From: Undaria pinnatifida
Taxonomy: Eukaryota; Sar; Phaeophyceae; Laminariales; Alariaceae
DNA length: 64,000 bases
NCBI GenBank assembly: GCA_012845835.1
Contig: JABAKD010000028.1
Coordinates: 689,501 to 753,500, forward strand
Reading direction: 5' to 3'
The translations under genes were made by a program, and so were the position numbers. Numbering within the stretch: position 1 is the first letter of the stretch; every line of letters starts with the position of its first letter. Shown here piece by piece: positions 1 through 12,200 of this stretch. The notes beneath the pieces are model-generated. The model was not told the DNA's origin. It made no database searches and saw nothing but the letters and a program-made list of their open reading frames with translations.

Positions 1-221
1 AGGACACCGGCACTATTGAGAGTAGAGTTGCCACACGTAGTTACTTTGAGAGGGTTCGAGTCGCGCCAAGCGATTTTACCGGCATGATAGAGGGGAGCGG
101 CACTATTCAACTGGCGCTATTGGGGCCCCACCCCCCCACATATATACATGGAAACAAGACACTGAAAAGCGTCACGCTCTTCATCGTACGAATTAACAAA
201 GGCATTTAAAATTTATTTCAG
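1..221 (+). other. 3' part of an intron of the chromatin gene
   Basis: No coding sequence seen. A polypyrimidine/AG acceptor closes it at 221. At 51-70 there is a GGTTCGAGTC tRNA-B-box-like word, followed by GCCAAGCGATTT, which recurs at 9300-9312; this may be a worn repeat. Confidence 0.4.
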
Positions 222-3200
222 GACGAAGCTAGCGTTGTTCCCGGAGGGCGCAAACGGAAGAAGAGCCACCATGGCGGGAAGGTCAAGCGGGAACACGGAA
301 GCGTGTCGGGGGAGGGGAAGGACGGGGGGTCCCACGGGGGGTCCCCGGACCCCCGAGGCGGTGGCGGAGGCGGTGGAGGCGGGGGCGGGGCGGGCGCTGA
401 GGGTGGGGGGGCGGGGCATAGGGCAAAGGTGGGTCAGGGGTCGGTGAGGGTTTTGTCGCTTGTGGGTTGTTCATGTTAGGCATTTCTGTCTGAGAGGGAG
501 TTGAGAAGGGGAGGGGTAGGGAGGGGGGGGTTGCTTGAGCACGTGCTTGCGTTTTATTTCTTCTCATGTTTTTTTTTCGTACTCGTTTGTTTGTTTGTTT
601 GTTTGTTTGTTTGTTTGTTTGTTTGTTTGTTTGTTTGTTTGTTTGTTTGTTTGTTTGTTTGTTTGTTTGTTTGTTTGTTTGTTTGTTTGTTTGTTTGTTT
701 GTTTGTTTGTTTGTTTGTTTGTTTGTTTGTTTGTTTGTTTGTTTGTTTGTTTGTTTGTTTGTTTGTTTCGTTTGTTTGCTTGTTTGCTTGTTTGCTTGTT
801 TGCTTGTTTGCTTGTTTGCTTGTTTGCTTGTTTGCTTGTTTGCTTGTTTGCTTGTTTGCTTGTTTGCTTGTTTGCTTGTTTGCTTGTTTGCTTGTTTGCT
901 TGTTTGTTTGTTTGTTTGTTTGTTTGTTTGTTTGTTTGTTTGTTTGTTTGTTTGTTTGTTTGTTTGTTTGTTTGTTTGTTTGTTTGTTTGTTTGTTTGTT
1001 TGTTTGTTTGTTTGTTTGTTTGTTTGTTTGTTTGTTTGTTTGTTTGTTTGTTTGTTTGTTTGTTTGTTTGTTTGTTTGTTTGTTTGTTTGTTTGTGTGTC
1101 GTTGTGATTTTGTGTGTAGTTGTTGCTTAGACCTCTTGGTCATTTCTTGTGTGTGTGTATTTCGTGGTCTATCTGTTGATGCGTTTCATGTTTTCATTCC
1201 TTGTTCATTTCTTGTCGGTCTGTTTGTTTTGTTGTTATCCCGCGAAGCCCGCCACGCTGCGGCGGCGCTCCGAGAAAAAGGAAACCGTACCAGACAAGCG
1301 GAGTCTGCTGTTCCCAGCCGTGGCGAAGGAGGTGCAGGGGTTCATCAACGCCAAGCGCAAGGAGGCGCGCGGGATGGTGCTCAGCAGGTAAGACTGCCTT
1401 CCACCCCCTCCCTCTTCCCCCACCCCCATTATCCCTAACCCGAACCCTACCTAACCCCAACCCTAACCCTAATCCTAACCCTAATTCTAACCTTCGCTGG
1501 CGCTACATCGCCAGGGATAATGACATGAACACGTGGATTGTTTTTGTACCAGCCAAACGTGTACAATGCTGCACCCTGCGCGCGGTAGTTATGGAGACAT
1601 GTACCGGCGGGGGAGAGGGGTTGACACCCGTGACCACTGCTTGTCCAGAAGGTCGCTGAGCGTCACAATCTCCTGCGAGTTAAGCTGGAAAACTAAGTTT
1701 GACTATCAGATAAAATAAAACGCCGACCCTGGTTCAGTGCACGATCCCCTGGTGGTCCTAATGCCGGGTCGCCAACCTCTATCGTGGCGGACAGAGCGAA
1801 ACCTAACCCTAAATGGGCGTGTGTGCCCCCTCCCCCCCACCCCCCCCTCTCACCTCTCGAAAGGTTCGACGCTGAGCAGCGGGGGCTGATGGCCGACTCC
1901 GGCGCGATGGAGGACTCACTGCTTGAAGGGTTCGCCGACCCTTGGCCACGACCACGCTCCCCCACTACCGCCACCGCTACCGCCTCCTCCGAAGGAGTTT
2001 TCGGGGGAGGGGAAGAGGGGGGACGATGTGGGCAATCAAACGGAGGCGTCTTTGTAAAAGGCGAAGGAGGTGCTGCCGCTGCTGTTGGGGCGGGGGTGGG
2101 AGCTAGAGCAGCAGAGGGGTGTTTGTCTTCGCGTTTGCGGCTCCCCCAGGGTGTCCTGTTAACTCACGCTGTGCAGGTATGGAACGCGCTCTGCGTGTTG
2201 CCGCGGCCAATGGGCCTGCGGCCGCCACCGACGCTGGACCAGCTCATGCAGGCCATCGCTACGCTGTCCCCGCGATGGTCGAAGCGCGGCGGTAGCAGTG
2301 GGAACGGTGGCGGAGGGGAGCGGGAGGGCAAGGGTAGGGCCCGGGGGGAGGGGGGGGAGGAGGAAGCGGACGGGGAGGCGGAGTTTGACGAGAGGAGGGC
2401 GTCGATTCGAGGGGCGAAGTCGAGGAGGGGGGGGCGGAAGGGGAAGGGGCGAGGTGGAGGTGGTGGCGGGGGGGGGGGCGAGGAGGAGCAGGAGGAGGAG
2501 CAGGATGAGGCCGCGAAGAAGAAGGCGCAGGCTCTAGTGGATGGCGTTTGCATGTCTATCGTCCGTGTCCTTTCGATCGACCTACACGCAGTCTTGGGGA
2601 GGTGAGCGCTTGGCAGATGGGGTACGGCTATTTTTATTGTTTTTTTTGCCATAAGAAAACGTCAAACATATAGCCAAAGTTTGATGGTAAGACACCGCCG
2701 AACTGTCTTTGCCCAAACAGTCTTGAGTTTTGGCGAACCGTGTCGTGTGCGAAGATACATGGGCGAACACACCGTTTTTTTTGTTGATTTATTGGTTGGT
2801 TGAATAGTTGCGGGTTAATTGGTTGATTGGCAGTTTTTCTGTTTGCTATTTTTTTTTTTTTCCCCCTCGCTGTTTTCCCACTTCGTGTTTTCTTTTTAGC
2901 CCGTGCGACCAGAAGGGAGAGAAGGAGCGGGAGAGCGTGCCGATGGAAGAGATCCTTGTCGTGAACCAGATGACTTGGCCCGAGCTGGCGCGACAGTGCA
3001 TCGTGGCAAACGTGAGATAGTTTAGAGGGAGGGGAAAGGGGGGAGCGGGGGGGTGTAAGAACTACCTCATGGTAGGCTTGATCGTTTTGTGTGCTTGTTT
3101 ATTTTTTGGGCTAGAAGGAACATCCAATTGGGATACGAGTTGTTCATTTAGACGATGTGTTTGCTTAGTTTTGGGGGTTGAGGAGGGGGAGGGATCTTGC

Positions 3201-6200
3201 TGTCGTTGTAATCAGGCGCTCCTTGCAAGCGCTCGTCAGGCGCGTGGTTGAGCTGGCGTGAAACTGATGGAACACAGCGTCGCATTACAGCTGTTGGCTC
3301 GGTGAAATAAGACGATGGCGGTAAAGTTTTCGGGCTCCTGCCCTTTCCCCGCTCTCATGCGCTTGTAGTGTTTTAGTAGAAAACGCGCTCATTTGCCCGG
3401 CGTTTTCGTTGCGCCTGTAAACCGCGTGTAAAAAAAAATCGACGACGTACGACGACACAACCAACACTGACATCGGCACCTACACTAACATCACCAAAAC
3501 CAACGCCAACACCAACACCAACACCAACACCAACACCATCACTACGGCCAACACCATCGCCACCATCACCACAACCACCGCCATCTCAACCTACACCAAC
3601 ACCAACACCAACACCAACACACCTACTACCACAATCGCAACCACTGACAACAAAACCAAAACCACCACAACCACCACCCCTACCTCTTCCCCCCCCCCGA
3701 CCCCCCCCCACCATCCCTACCACCAACCCTAACCCCCCCCCCCCCACACACACACGCTCCCCCACCTCCAGATGACGAAGGAGTATCTACGCATGCCCGA
3801 CGCCGAAGTTACCGGGTGGGTGCGCGGGCTAGAGCGCCACTGGACCACTGAGCGACCGGCCAACCTCCTCCTTCGGAGACGCGTGGAGCAGAAATGGAAC
3901 CCCGCCGCTGCCGTCTCCTCCCCCCCCCCTCCCGCATTTGCACACGCCTCCGCTATGGATGAAAGTGCTGGCGAAGACTCCGATGCCTTAGATGGAGGCG
4001 AACGGTTAGAATTGGCGAACCACGGAACGCAGAGAAAAATGGCGGCAGCGGTATCGAAGAAGCGTGGTGTCGGGGGTGGCGCGGAGGGTTTGGTAGGGGC
4101 TGGAGGGGGGGGTGGCGTGGGGGAGAGGAACCTTTCTGATGCTGCTGGCGCGAAGGAGGGAGGGGAGGTAGTTGATGAGGAGCAGGTGGGCGGGGGGGAG
4201 GATGGCGGGGATTCGATGGATGTTGACGAAGACGAGGAGGAGGAAGAGGAGGCGGTGGACGAAGAGGAAGATGAGGAGGAGGCGGAAGCTGAGGAGGTAA
4301 ATAAATGTGGCTAGCGCGGATTCGGATCAATCCTACTTTGTAGCTCCGTGTTTTTTTATTGTTTTGGCATTGTTTTCATGGTTTCGTTTTTTTGTTGATC
4401 ATGCTTTGATGACGACAGCACCAGCTGCTGCTAGCCTGACAGCTGACGACAGCGCCAGCTGCTAGCCTGACAACTACGATAGTGCCTTGTGTTCGTGCGG
4501 TATGCTGTCCCCGCTCCGACGTGCTTTGGTACACCCACACGATAGATGATCTAAACACTGCCTACCAGGGGCTGCGATCACGCCCTTAGAACTTACAAAC
4601 ATTCTCTTGTATCTTATTTTTGCGCCAAACACAACATTTTGTCGGGAACTCTCTAGTCTAATATTTCACTTTTTTCATTTTTCGTGTTTCATGTTCCGTT
4701 CTTTCGTCACGCCTCTCCCTCTCCCTGCCCCCCCCCCTCCTCCCCCAACTTCCGTGTGCACCCCCGCCCCTCCCCCCCCTCCCCTCCCTCTGTTTATCCC
4801 TCCGCCTGCGCCCTTTTTTGTGAAGAATGACGAGTCGGTTCTGCGGCGACGATTACACGCGCTGGCGGCAGACGAGAGCAAGCCAGACGTGATGAGGAGG
4901 TGCGCCGTGGTCCTTCGCGAGATCGCCAGGCACAAGTCCAGCGGATTCTTCCTGTTCCCTGTGGAGAAGTCACAGGTGAGTCGGGTAGGGCAGGGCGCGG
5001 TAGGGTACGGTACGGTAGGGTAGGGTAGGGTAGGGTAGGGTAGGGTAGGGTAGGGTAGGGTAGGGTAGGGCAGGGTAGGGTAGGGTGGGGTAGGGTAAGG
5101 TAGGGTGGGGTAGGGTACGGTAGGTAGTGGGGGTGAGGAGAAGGGGGGGGGTAAGGTAGGGTAAGCTGTTGGTGCCTCGGCTCGAGTCACCCCCTTCTTC
5201 CCAAAATTGAAATCGATCAATATGTATGGCAGACATTATTTCGTTAGCCAATACAAGCGGTAGTTCTCACCGCCGCCCCGTTCATACCCAATGTCCTCAC
5301 CACCGCGACCACCAACATCAACACCACCACCGCTACCGCTGTTTGTGCAGGTGCCGAAATACTTCGCGGTAATCGAAAAACCCATCACCGTGCTTTCGCT
5401 GCTGGAGGACCTCGAGAGCTGGTTGGCCGACGGGGAGGGGGCGGGGTCGGGATTGGAGGGGATTGGGGATGCGAGGAGTGTCGAGCTTGTCGACGGCTTC
5501 GCTATCTCAGTGCGCCGCATGTGGGAGAACTGTTGGAGCTACAACCACGAGGGCACCAAGGTATCATATGCACGCCCGTCTCTTTGTCTTGTCGTCGACC
5601 GAACGGTGGGGTCGATTTCTATCGATCGATCGTTCAATCGCGGCAGCGCTATGATAAGAAGGGGGGACCTGGCGGCCACCGATAGGATTTATGCAGGCAC
5701 GTCGGCGAAATGAACTTACACATTGCACATGCGTGATGGTGACCATAACGCCCGTTCCCCCCCCCCTCCCCCCAGCCTCCTCCGACCCCCCCTATCCCAC
5801 CCCCACCCCCATCGTGACGACACTATTGCCGCCGTTGAAACTGCAGGCGTGGCTGGCGGCGATGCGACTGTCCTCAGTGTTCGAACGCCTACTTCGAGAG
5901 TGGGTTTTGCGGACGACCCCGGCTCCCCCGCGGCTATCGGAGCTCCTGTCTAGCGAGAGTCGCCCTTGCTCCGCTTGCGGTCTCTCTCACCGCGCCCCAC
6001 CACCACAACCTCCGCAGGCGGAAGCGCAGTCGTCACGGCGATCACCACCGCTACCGCCCTCGGCTAACGATAGTGGTGGGGGGGGGGGGGGTGAGGGCGG
6101 GGATGCGCCCCTGACGGTAGTGTGCGATTGCTGTGACGCGACGTACCACCTGGATTGCTTGCGACCACCGCTGCGCGAGGTCCCTCGAGCGGAGTGGTTC

Positions 6201-9200
6201 TGCCCCGCGTGCCTTTGCCCGGACGTGGCGATGTCATCAGAGTGTCGGGGGGGGTTAGAGTGGGGGTCCGGGGGTGTTGTTCTTGCGCGAGCGCCCCCTC
6301 GGGGGGGGTTCGGCTGCTGGTCTCGATGGTCAAAGGCAAGGGCTGCTGCTGGTGATGATGAGGTTGCTAATGGCGGAGGCGGTGGCGGGGCGGGAGGAGG
6401 GGATAGGGAGGGAGAAAGAAGCGGGGAGCCTCCGCTGCTGTGCGGGTCGGGGAGGGGCGGATCCCTAGAGACCGGCGGGGGGAAGGGGGGAGGGGGGGGC
6501 GCTAGCGGGAAGCGGGAGGGGGAGGAAGGGTGCGGGCACAGGGGGCTGGGCATTGGGGGGATGGGCGAGTGGGGACCGTCTCCCGCTGTGCCGAAGGCGT
6601 TGGACTGGTCGCTGAGCCGTCAGGCGCGGGAGTGCTTGGATGTGAGAACCTGTTGTTAATACAAAAAAGTACGGGCTTTCTATTAAACCCGAGATATTTT
6701 TTCTAGGCCGGGGCTTCTTAGCTGAAAAGGGCGTGTCTGCCCTACACTAACTTCGGTATAACAGCTGTCGATAATCTTAGTTGCCCGTGTTCTTCGGGCT
6801 GAGTTTCTTGCGGGGCTCTTATCACGAGAGGGCCGGTAGTGTACATGCTGTCATTGGAGTTTTTTTTTATTTTTTGGCGCGTCAAGACTTATGTTGGCGT
6901 TAATATGCAAGTGCCGAGGCCAGTGTTCGTGGGCCTTAGTGCAAAACAGTTTTTAGTGTAGAGCCGTCAATCAAAGGGTCAAGCCGCGGTCTCCTACTGT
7001 CTTTGTCGGTCGACATGACGCGCTTTAGTTGCGCTTGCGGTTGCAACGCACAGAACCTCATTGTGTTCTTGGAACTGCACCCCCAAAATGCTAGCCACAC
7101 TCTATTTTCAGGTTTTTATAGCTAATTGCTGCGTCTTATACGTAGACAGCCAGTAGTGTAGTAAAAATCAGGGCTTTTCACGGGTCATGACCCGACCCGC
7201 GCGTTGGGTCAAGGGGGTTTCAAAATCTCGCGGGTCGGGTCGGGTCGGGTCATAACATTTTAAAATCTCACGGGTCGGGTCGGGTCGGGTCGGGTCGGGT
7301 CAACAGGCTTCAAAACCTCGCGGGTCGGGTCGGGTCGAGTCATAACCCGCGAGATACGGGTCGCTCGCGGGTTAAGCCATCATGACCCGCGAGATACGGG
7401 CCACTCGCGAGTCAAGCCATCATGACCCGCGCGTTGTTTTGGGCTGACCCGCGGGTCACACCCGCGGATCTGGCCGCGGATCCGCCTTTTCAAACTTACA
7501 GCGGAGGGCCGTTGCCGTGCAGGCGCCCCGCGGGTCCGACCCGCGGATCCGTAAATCATGCAAAACTTGCCGCTTCCTGCCTCTCTCGTGCCGATGCTCC
7601 GATCATATGTCATCACAGCGTATAGACCAATCACTAGGCAGTGCCCCTAGCTACTCGTACCAAGGCATACAGCGTGACGCGATTCCCGTGCCGGCTGAAG
7701 CCGTCACAGTAGTAGTAATAATACGGTTGTACCAGTACGAAATGTGACCAAACGTAAAAAGGCAAGGGCACAATCGTCGTCGAAGCAGCAGCAGCAGCAC
7801 CGGCAGCAGCAAGCAGCAGCAGCAGCACCGGCAGCAGCAAGCACCAGCAGCAGACCCCTGATTATCGCGGATCGCAGCCCCTGCTGACAGATCCACCGCC
7901 CCAGTTGTGGACTTGCTGCCGGAGGCGGCTCAGCTAGGCTGCTTGCCGGGGCTGGAGACTGCATAGATAAAAGATCGAACTCACGGCTGACGTCCTTGAA
8001 ATATTTTTATAAAATATAGATATAGTAGTAGTAGCTAGCTCGAGAATTATCATACCAGTACGAAATGTGACCAAGCGTAAAAAGAGCAATCGTCGTCGAA
8101 GAAGCAGCAGCAGCAGCAGTAGTAGCAGCACCCTGGCAGCAGCAAGCACCAGCAGCAGACAACGCATCCTCGCGGATCGCAGCTCCTGCTGACAGATCCA
8201 CCGCCCCAGTTGTGGGCTTGCTGCCGGAGGCGGCTCAGCTAGGTTGCTTGCCGGGGCCGGAGACTGCATAGGTAACCAGCTCGCTCGTCGGGTCGCTCGT
8301 CCGGTCGACCCGGTGGTCTAGCGGTGCGGGCGTAGCTAATTGGTCATGCGTGTGGGTTGCGGTTTCGTTCTCATTTTTCGCGCGCACACCACAAAATGCT
8401 GCTGCAAACGATATTGGTAGAAAGAGCCATAGAAGACGACATCCTGGGAAAAGTACGAGGAACCAAGGACCAACCAACCGACCGACGTATACATACTGTG
8501 ACCCGTGACTTTTCGACTTTGACCCGTAAGAAATGTCACGGGTCAAGTCGACCTGACCCACATGAAACCCGCATCTCGCGGGTCACCCGGATTTTGGCGG
8601 GTCGGGTGGGGTCGGGTCAGGAGGATTTCAAAATCTCGCGGGTCGGGTCGGGTCGGGTCTAGAGGTTTCCAAAATCTCTCGGGTCGGGTCGCGTCGGTTC
8701 AGTAGGTTTTTAAAGTCTCGCGGGTCGGGCTGACCCGACCCGACCCGACCCCACCCGACCCGACCCCCGAGATTTGACCCGACCCGTGAAGAGCCCTGGT
8801 AAAAATGGTAGTAGTCTTTTTGCTGCGCATTGTACATATGCGACCGGTAGTGTATAACGTGCGTTGTCGGACCAACCCCAATAAAACACCCCCCCGTTTT
8901 GATTAGTCAACTTCCTAGTCTGATCCCACCCCAATCGGGTCCCGTTTGTTACCTCGATTCCACTCAGTGGCGCAAAAATTCAATCAGCCTTTAGCAGGAG
9001 CCGCAGGAGGCCGTGAGCGCGTGAGCTCGATCCGCAATCGTGTGGCTTGCTATTTTAATTGCAGTTCTTGGATGGCCATTAGTGGCGCGGGTGCAGTGGA
9101 GGGTGGAGGTTTCGTCGTTGTGTGGGAACTTGCTTGATCAACGCGTCTCGTATGTACGTTCCTATGTTTTTGATGCACCGCAGATTGTAACGTACCAGCA

Positions 9201-12200
9201 GGGGTTACCCGGCAAGGCGGTGGTGTGCCAGAGCAGCATGACCGCCTTATTGGTGGAAGCCGCTTTAGTCATTCCACGTTATGAGTGCAATCCAAAGTCG
9301 CCAAGCGATTTGGACCGCTATATATCGGGATACCGCCTTATATAGGGATACCGCCTTATTGGGGGACCCCCACCTTGTGCATGTCTTTATCCGCGCAGAC
9401 CGAGGACCAGGCGAGAGTGCTCCACGATGCCCTGCGCATCCTCAGCCGGCCTCGGGGGGGCTGGCTGCCGTCCCAGTCTAGCTGCTGGTCTCCCGGGGAG
9501 TGGATTGCGGTTCTCTCGGCGCTGGTGGCGATGGCGGTGGAGACGCAAACGCTGAACCAGTTCTTGTCGGAGGCAGAGCAACGGTGCGAGAACTTGCGGA
9601 AGAAGGCCGTGTCCGGGGCAAAGATGAGCGCTAGGTCTTTCCAGGTGAGGGGGGGGGGGGCTGAGTATTGGGTGGTTTTGGGGGGGAGGTGGGGGGTTGG
9701 GTTTGGGTGGAGGGGGTGGGCGGGGGGGGGGGGGGGGGGTTCGCTTGTTGACCTCGAGAAGGATAAGAGCAGGTTCCCGCATGAAGTGCAGAAGTTTTTT
9801 TTTTTTCTTGGTAGTAATTGCCGTGTTTGTTCGCACAGCGTGGAGTCCGGTTGGGTTGGGTGACGTTGGATTTGGTTTTCGTGGTGGCATCTGGCATCTG
9901 TTTCGAGGGGTGCTTGTAGCGATGTCTTTGGCTGTGGTTCTAACTACTGCTGTAATAGTTTTTTTGGTCATGGCTGTGGGTTGTTGCCTCAGGGGATGCT
10001 CCTGAGCGTGGGGGGGAACGCAGCGGTGGAGTTCTGGCAGCGGCTGCTGGAGGAGGTTGGCGGGGAGATGGACGTGGTCAAGAGCTACGCCGAGGAGGAT
10101 GACGACGAGGTCAGTTGGTTGGTTCGTTGGTTCGTTGGTTCGTTGGTTCGTTGGTTCGTTGGTTCGTTGGTTGGTTGGTTGGTTGGTTGGTAAGAGATTT
10201 GGTTTATTTTTCGTTGCGTTCGTTTGATTGGTTGATTTTTGGTTTGTTGGTTGATAATTGATTGTTTGATTGATTGATTGGTCGGTCGATTGTTTGGTTG
10301 AGTTGATTATTTGTGTTTTTTAGTTTGGTTTGTTGTTTGTTTGGTTGATTGATTGATCAGTCCGTCGGTTTGTTAGTTGATTGGCTTGCTTGGTTGATTT
10401 TGTGGTTGTTAGTTCGGTTGGTTGATTATGTGGTTGGTGAGTTTGGTTTGATTGTTTGGACGTTAGTGGGTTGATTGATTGGTCGGTCGGGTGGTCGGTT
10501 GGTTAGTGGTTGAGGTTGATTACTTGGTTGTGCAGTTGATTGATTGATTGGTCTGTTGGTTCGTTGGTTAAAAGATTGGTTGGTTAAGTGGGTGGTTGGT
10601 TGGTTGTTTTTTTATTCATTCCTTGGTTTCCCAAACAAACAACGAGATAAAAAGAAAACAGCACACGCGCAGCAGATCGACCGAGGGGCCAAACAGAGTA
10701 GGTCATTGAACGTCGGAAATGTGGGGTGTGGAGCGGGCCGGCGAGACATTTACCTCGTGTTAGATACCGGTATGGGATCGGCCATGTTAAAAAAGTACCA
10801 ATATGATACGATGTGTAGCTATTTTCTCGCTCGTACCTGGTATGTGTTTCCGGTGGGGTACTGACAGAGTCTACTGCTTTGTCGTGCCTGCTGCGGCCAT
10901 CCACCCCTGCCTACGTGTGTGTGGAGCAGGAGGATGAAGATTTCGGCAAGACTCCCGGTGTATGCATCGTGTGCTGGTGTCCGACCTCCAACATCGACGC
11001 CAGCCTGGTAGGTGCCAGTACCGCAACCGCAAGCGGCGGCGATGGCAGCTGCGGAAATAACGCGTGGCAGTTGCTGTTGGCGTGTGTGTGGATTGATCTG
11101 TTCATTTTCTGTGTTTGCATGTTGTTTTGTTTTCGTTTTAAACGCTTTGTTGTGTCTTTTAACTTTCCTTCTTCGCATGCACTTGTTGTCTTCATTCCTT
11201 CTTTTTTCTTTTTTTTTGTTTGCTTTTCTTTTTTTCGTGTTGTTTTCGGGAGTGGCGTTATACGAGCGCGTCTTGTTTCGCGCGTGTACTTCTCTGTGCG
11301 TTCCTGTTTCTTCCGATTCCGTATCTTGGGTCCCCTGTTAATTTGTTTTCACTCCCTTCTATGCCCAAATGCTATCCTCCCTCCCCCCCACCGCCTGCAT
11401 CCCTGCCCGGCGCAACCGAACCGAACCGATACATGAACGATAACCGGAAAATCGAAAACCGGAAAATCGGAAAACCGAAAACCTAAAAAACACGAAAAAT
11501 TACCACCGAAAACCGGAAACCGAATGACCTAAAAACCGAAAACCGAAAACCCGGAAAACCGAACAACCGGAAAACCGAATTTTACCGGGAACAGATCCTA
11601 ATGTGCGACGGCTGCCAGGGCGAGGTGCACCTCAAGTCGTGCTCGGGGTTCCGGCAAAAGCCGAACGACGACTCCCCCTTCTACTGCCGCGGCTGCAAAG
11701 CGCGCCGAGAACGACAAGCCCGGGCCGCGACTGTTGCTGCTGCTGAGGAAGAGGCGGCGGCGGTTGCAGTAGGTTCCGCAGAAGGCGTCACCCCAGCGGG
11801 GGTGGGGGTTGGGGGTGGGGCTGGTGGGGAAGGTGGTGGGAGTGGCAAGGAGGGGGGGGATAAGGGGTCGACCCCGGCGCCGCGGAAGGTGGTGGCGAGA
11901 ATGGAGTTTTGCGAGGAGACGGAGGACGAGCAGAGGAGGAAGCGGAGGGAGGCATCCTTGAAGGTGGGGTGGGGATGGGGGGCGTGCTCGTTTGGGGCTT
12001 GCCTTACTCGTTTGGCCGTTGACCACGCATTCCTTTCGGCACGGGCCACCGTTTGGAGTTGTAATAGAGACACCTCCAACATTTTGGCGCACATTTCGTA
12101 TTTTCCATATGCTGTGTTGCGTAAGGGGGGGAGGGGGGAGGGTGTACTCATATCATGCATGGTCGTGGGGGGAAAGGGGGTAAGGTGAGCACAGGGGGTA

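Noticed and set aside
283..1143. Long open frames through the GTTT array (for example KQTN or CLFV repeats)
   Set aside because: A 4-base repeat without stops is open in several frames on both strands; no splice or family evidence.
1431..1495. A telomere
   Set aside because: Only about 60 bases of impure CCCTAA-like units inside a gene intron; at most an interstitial scrap.
5987..6553. Pro-rich minus-strand frame opposite the PHD 1 exon
   Set aside because: Shadow of a GC-rich exon whose plus-strand frame carries a clear PHD finger.
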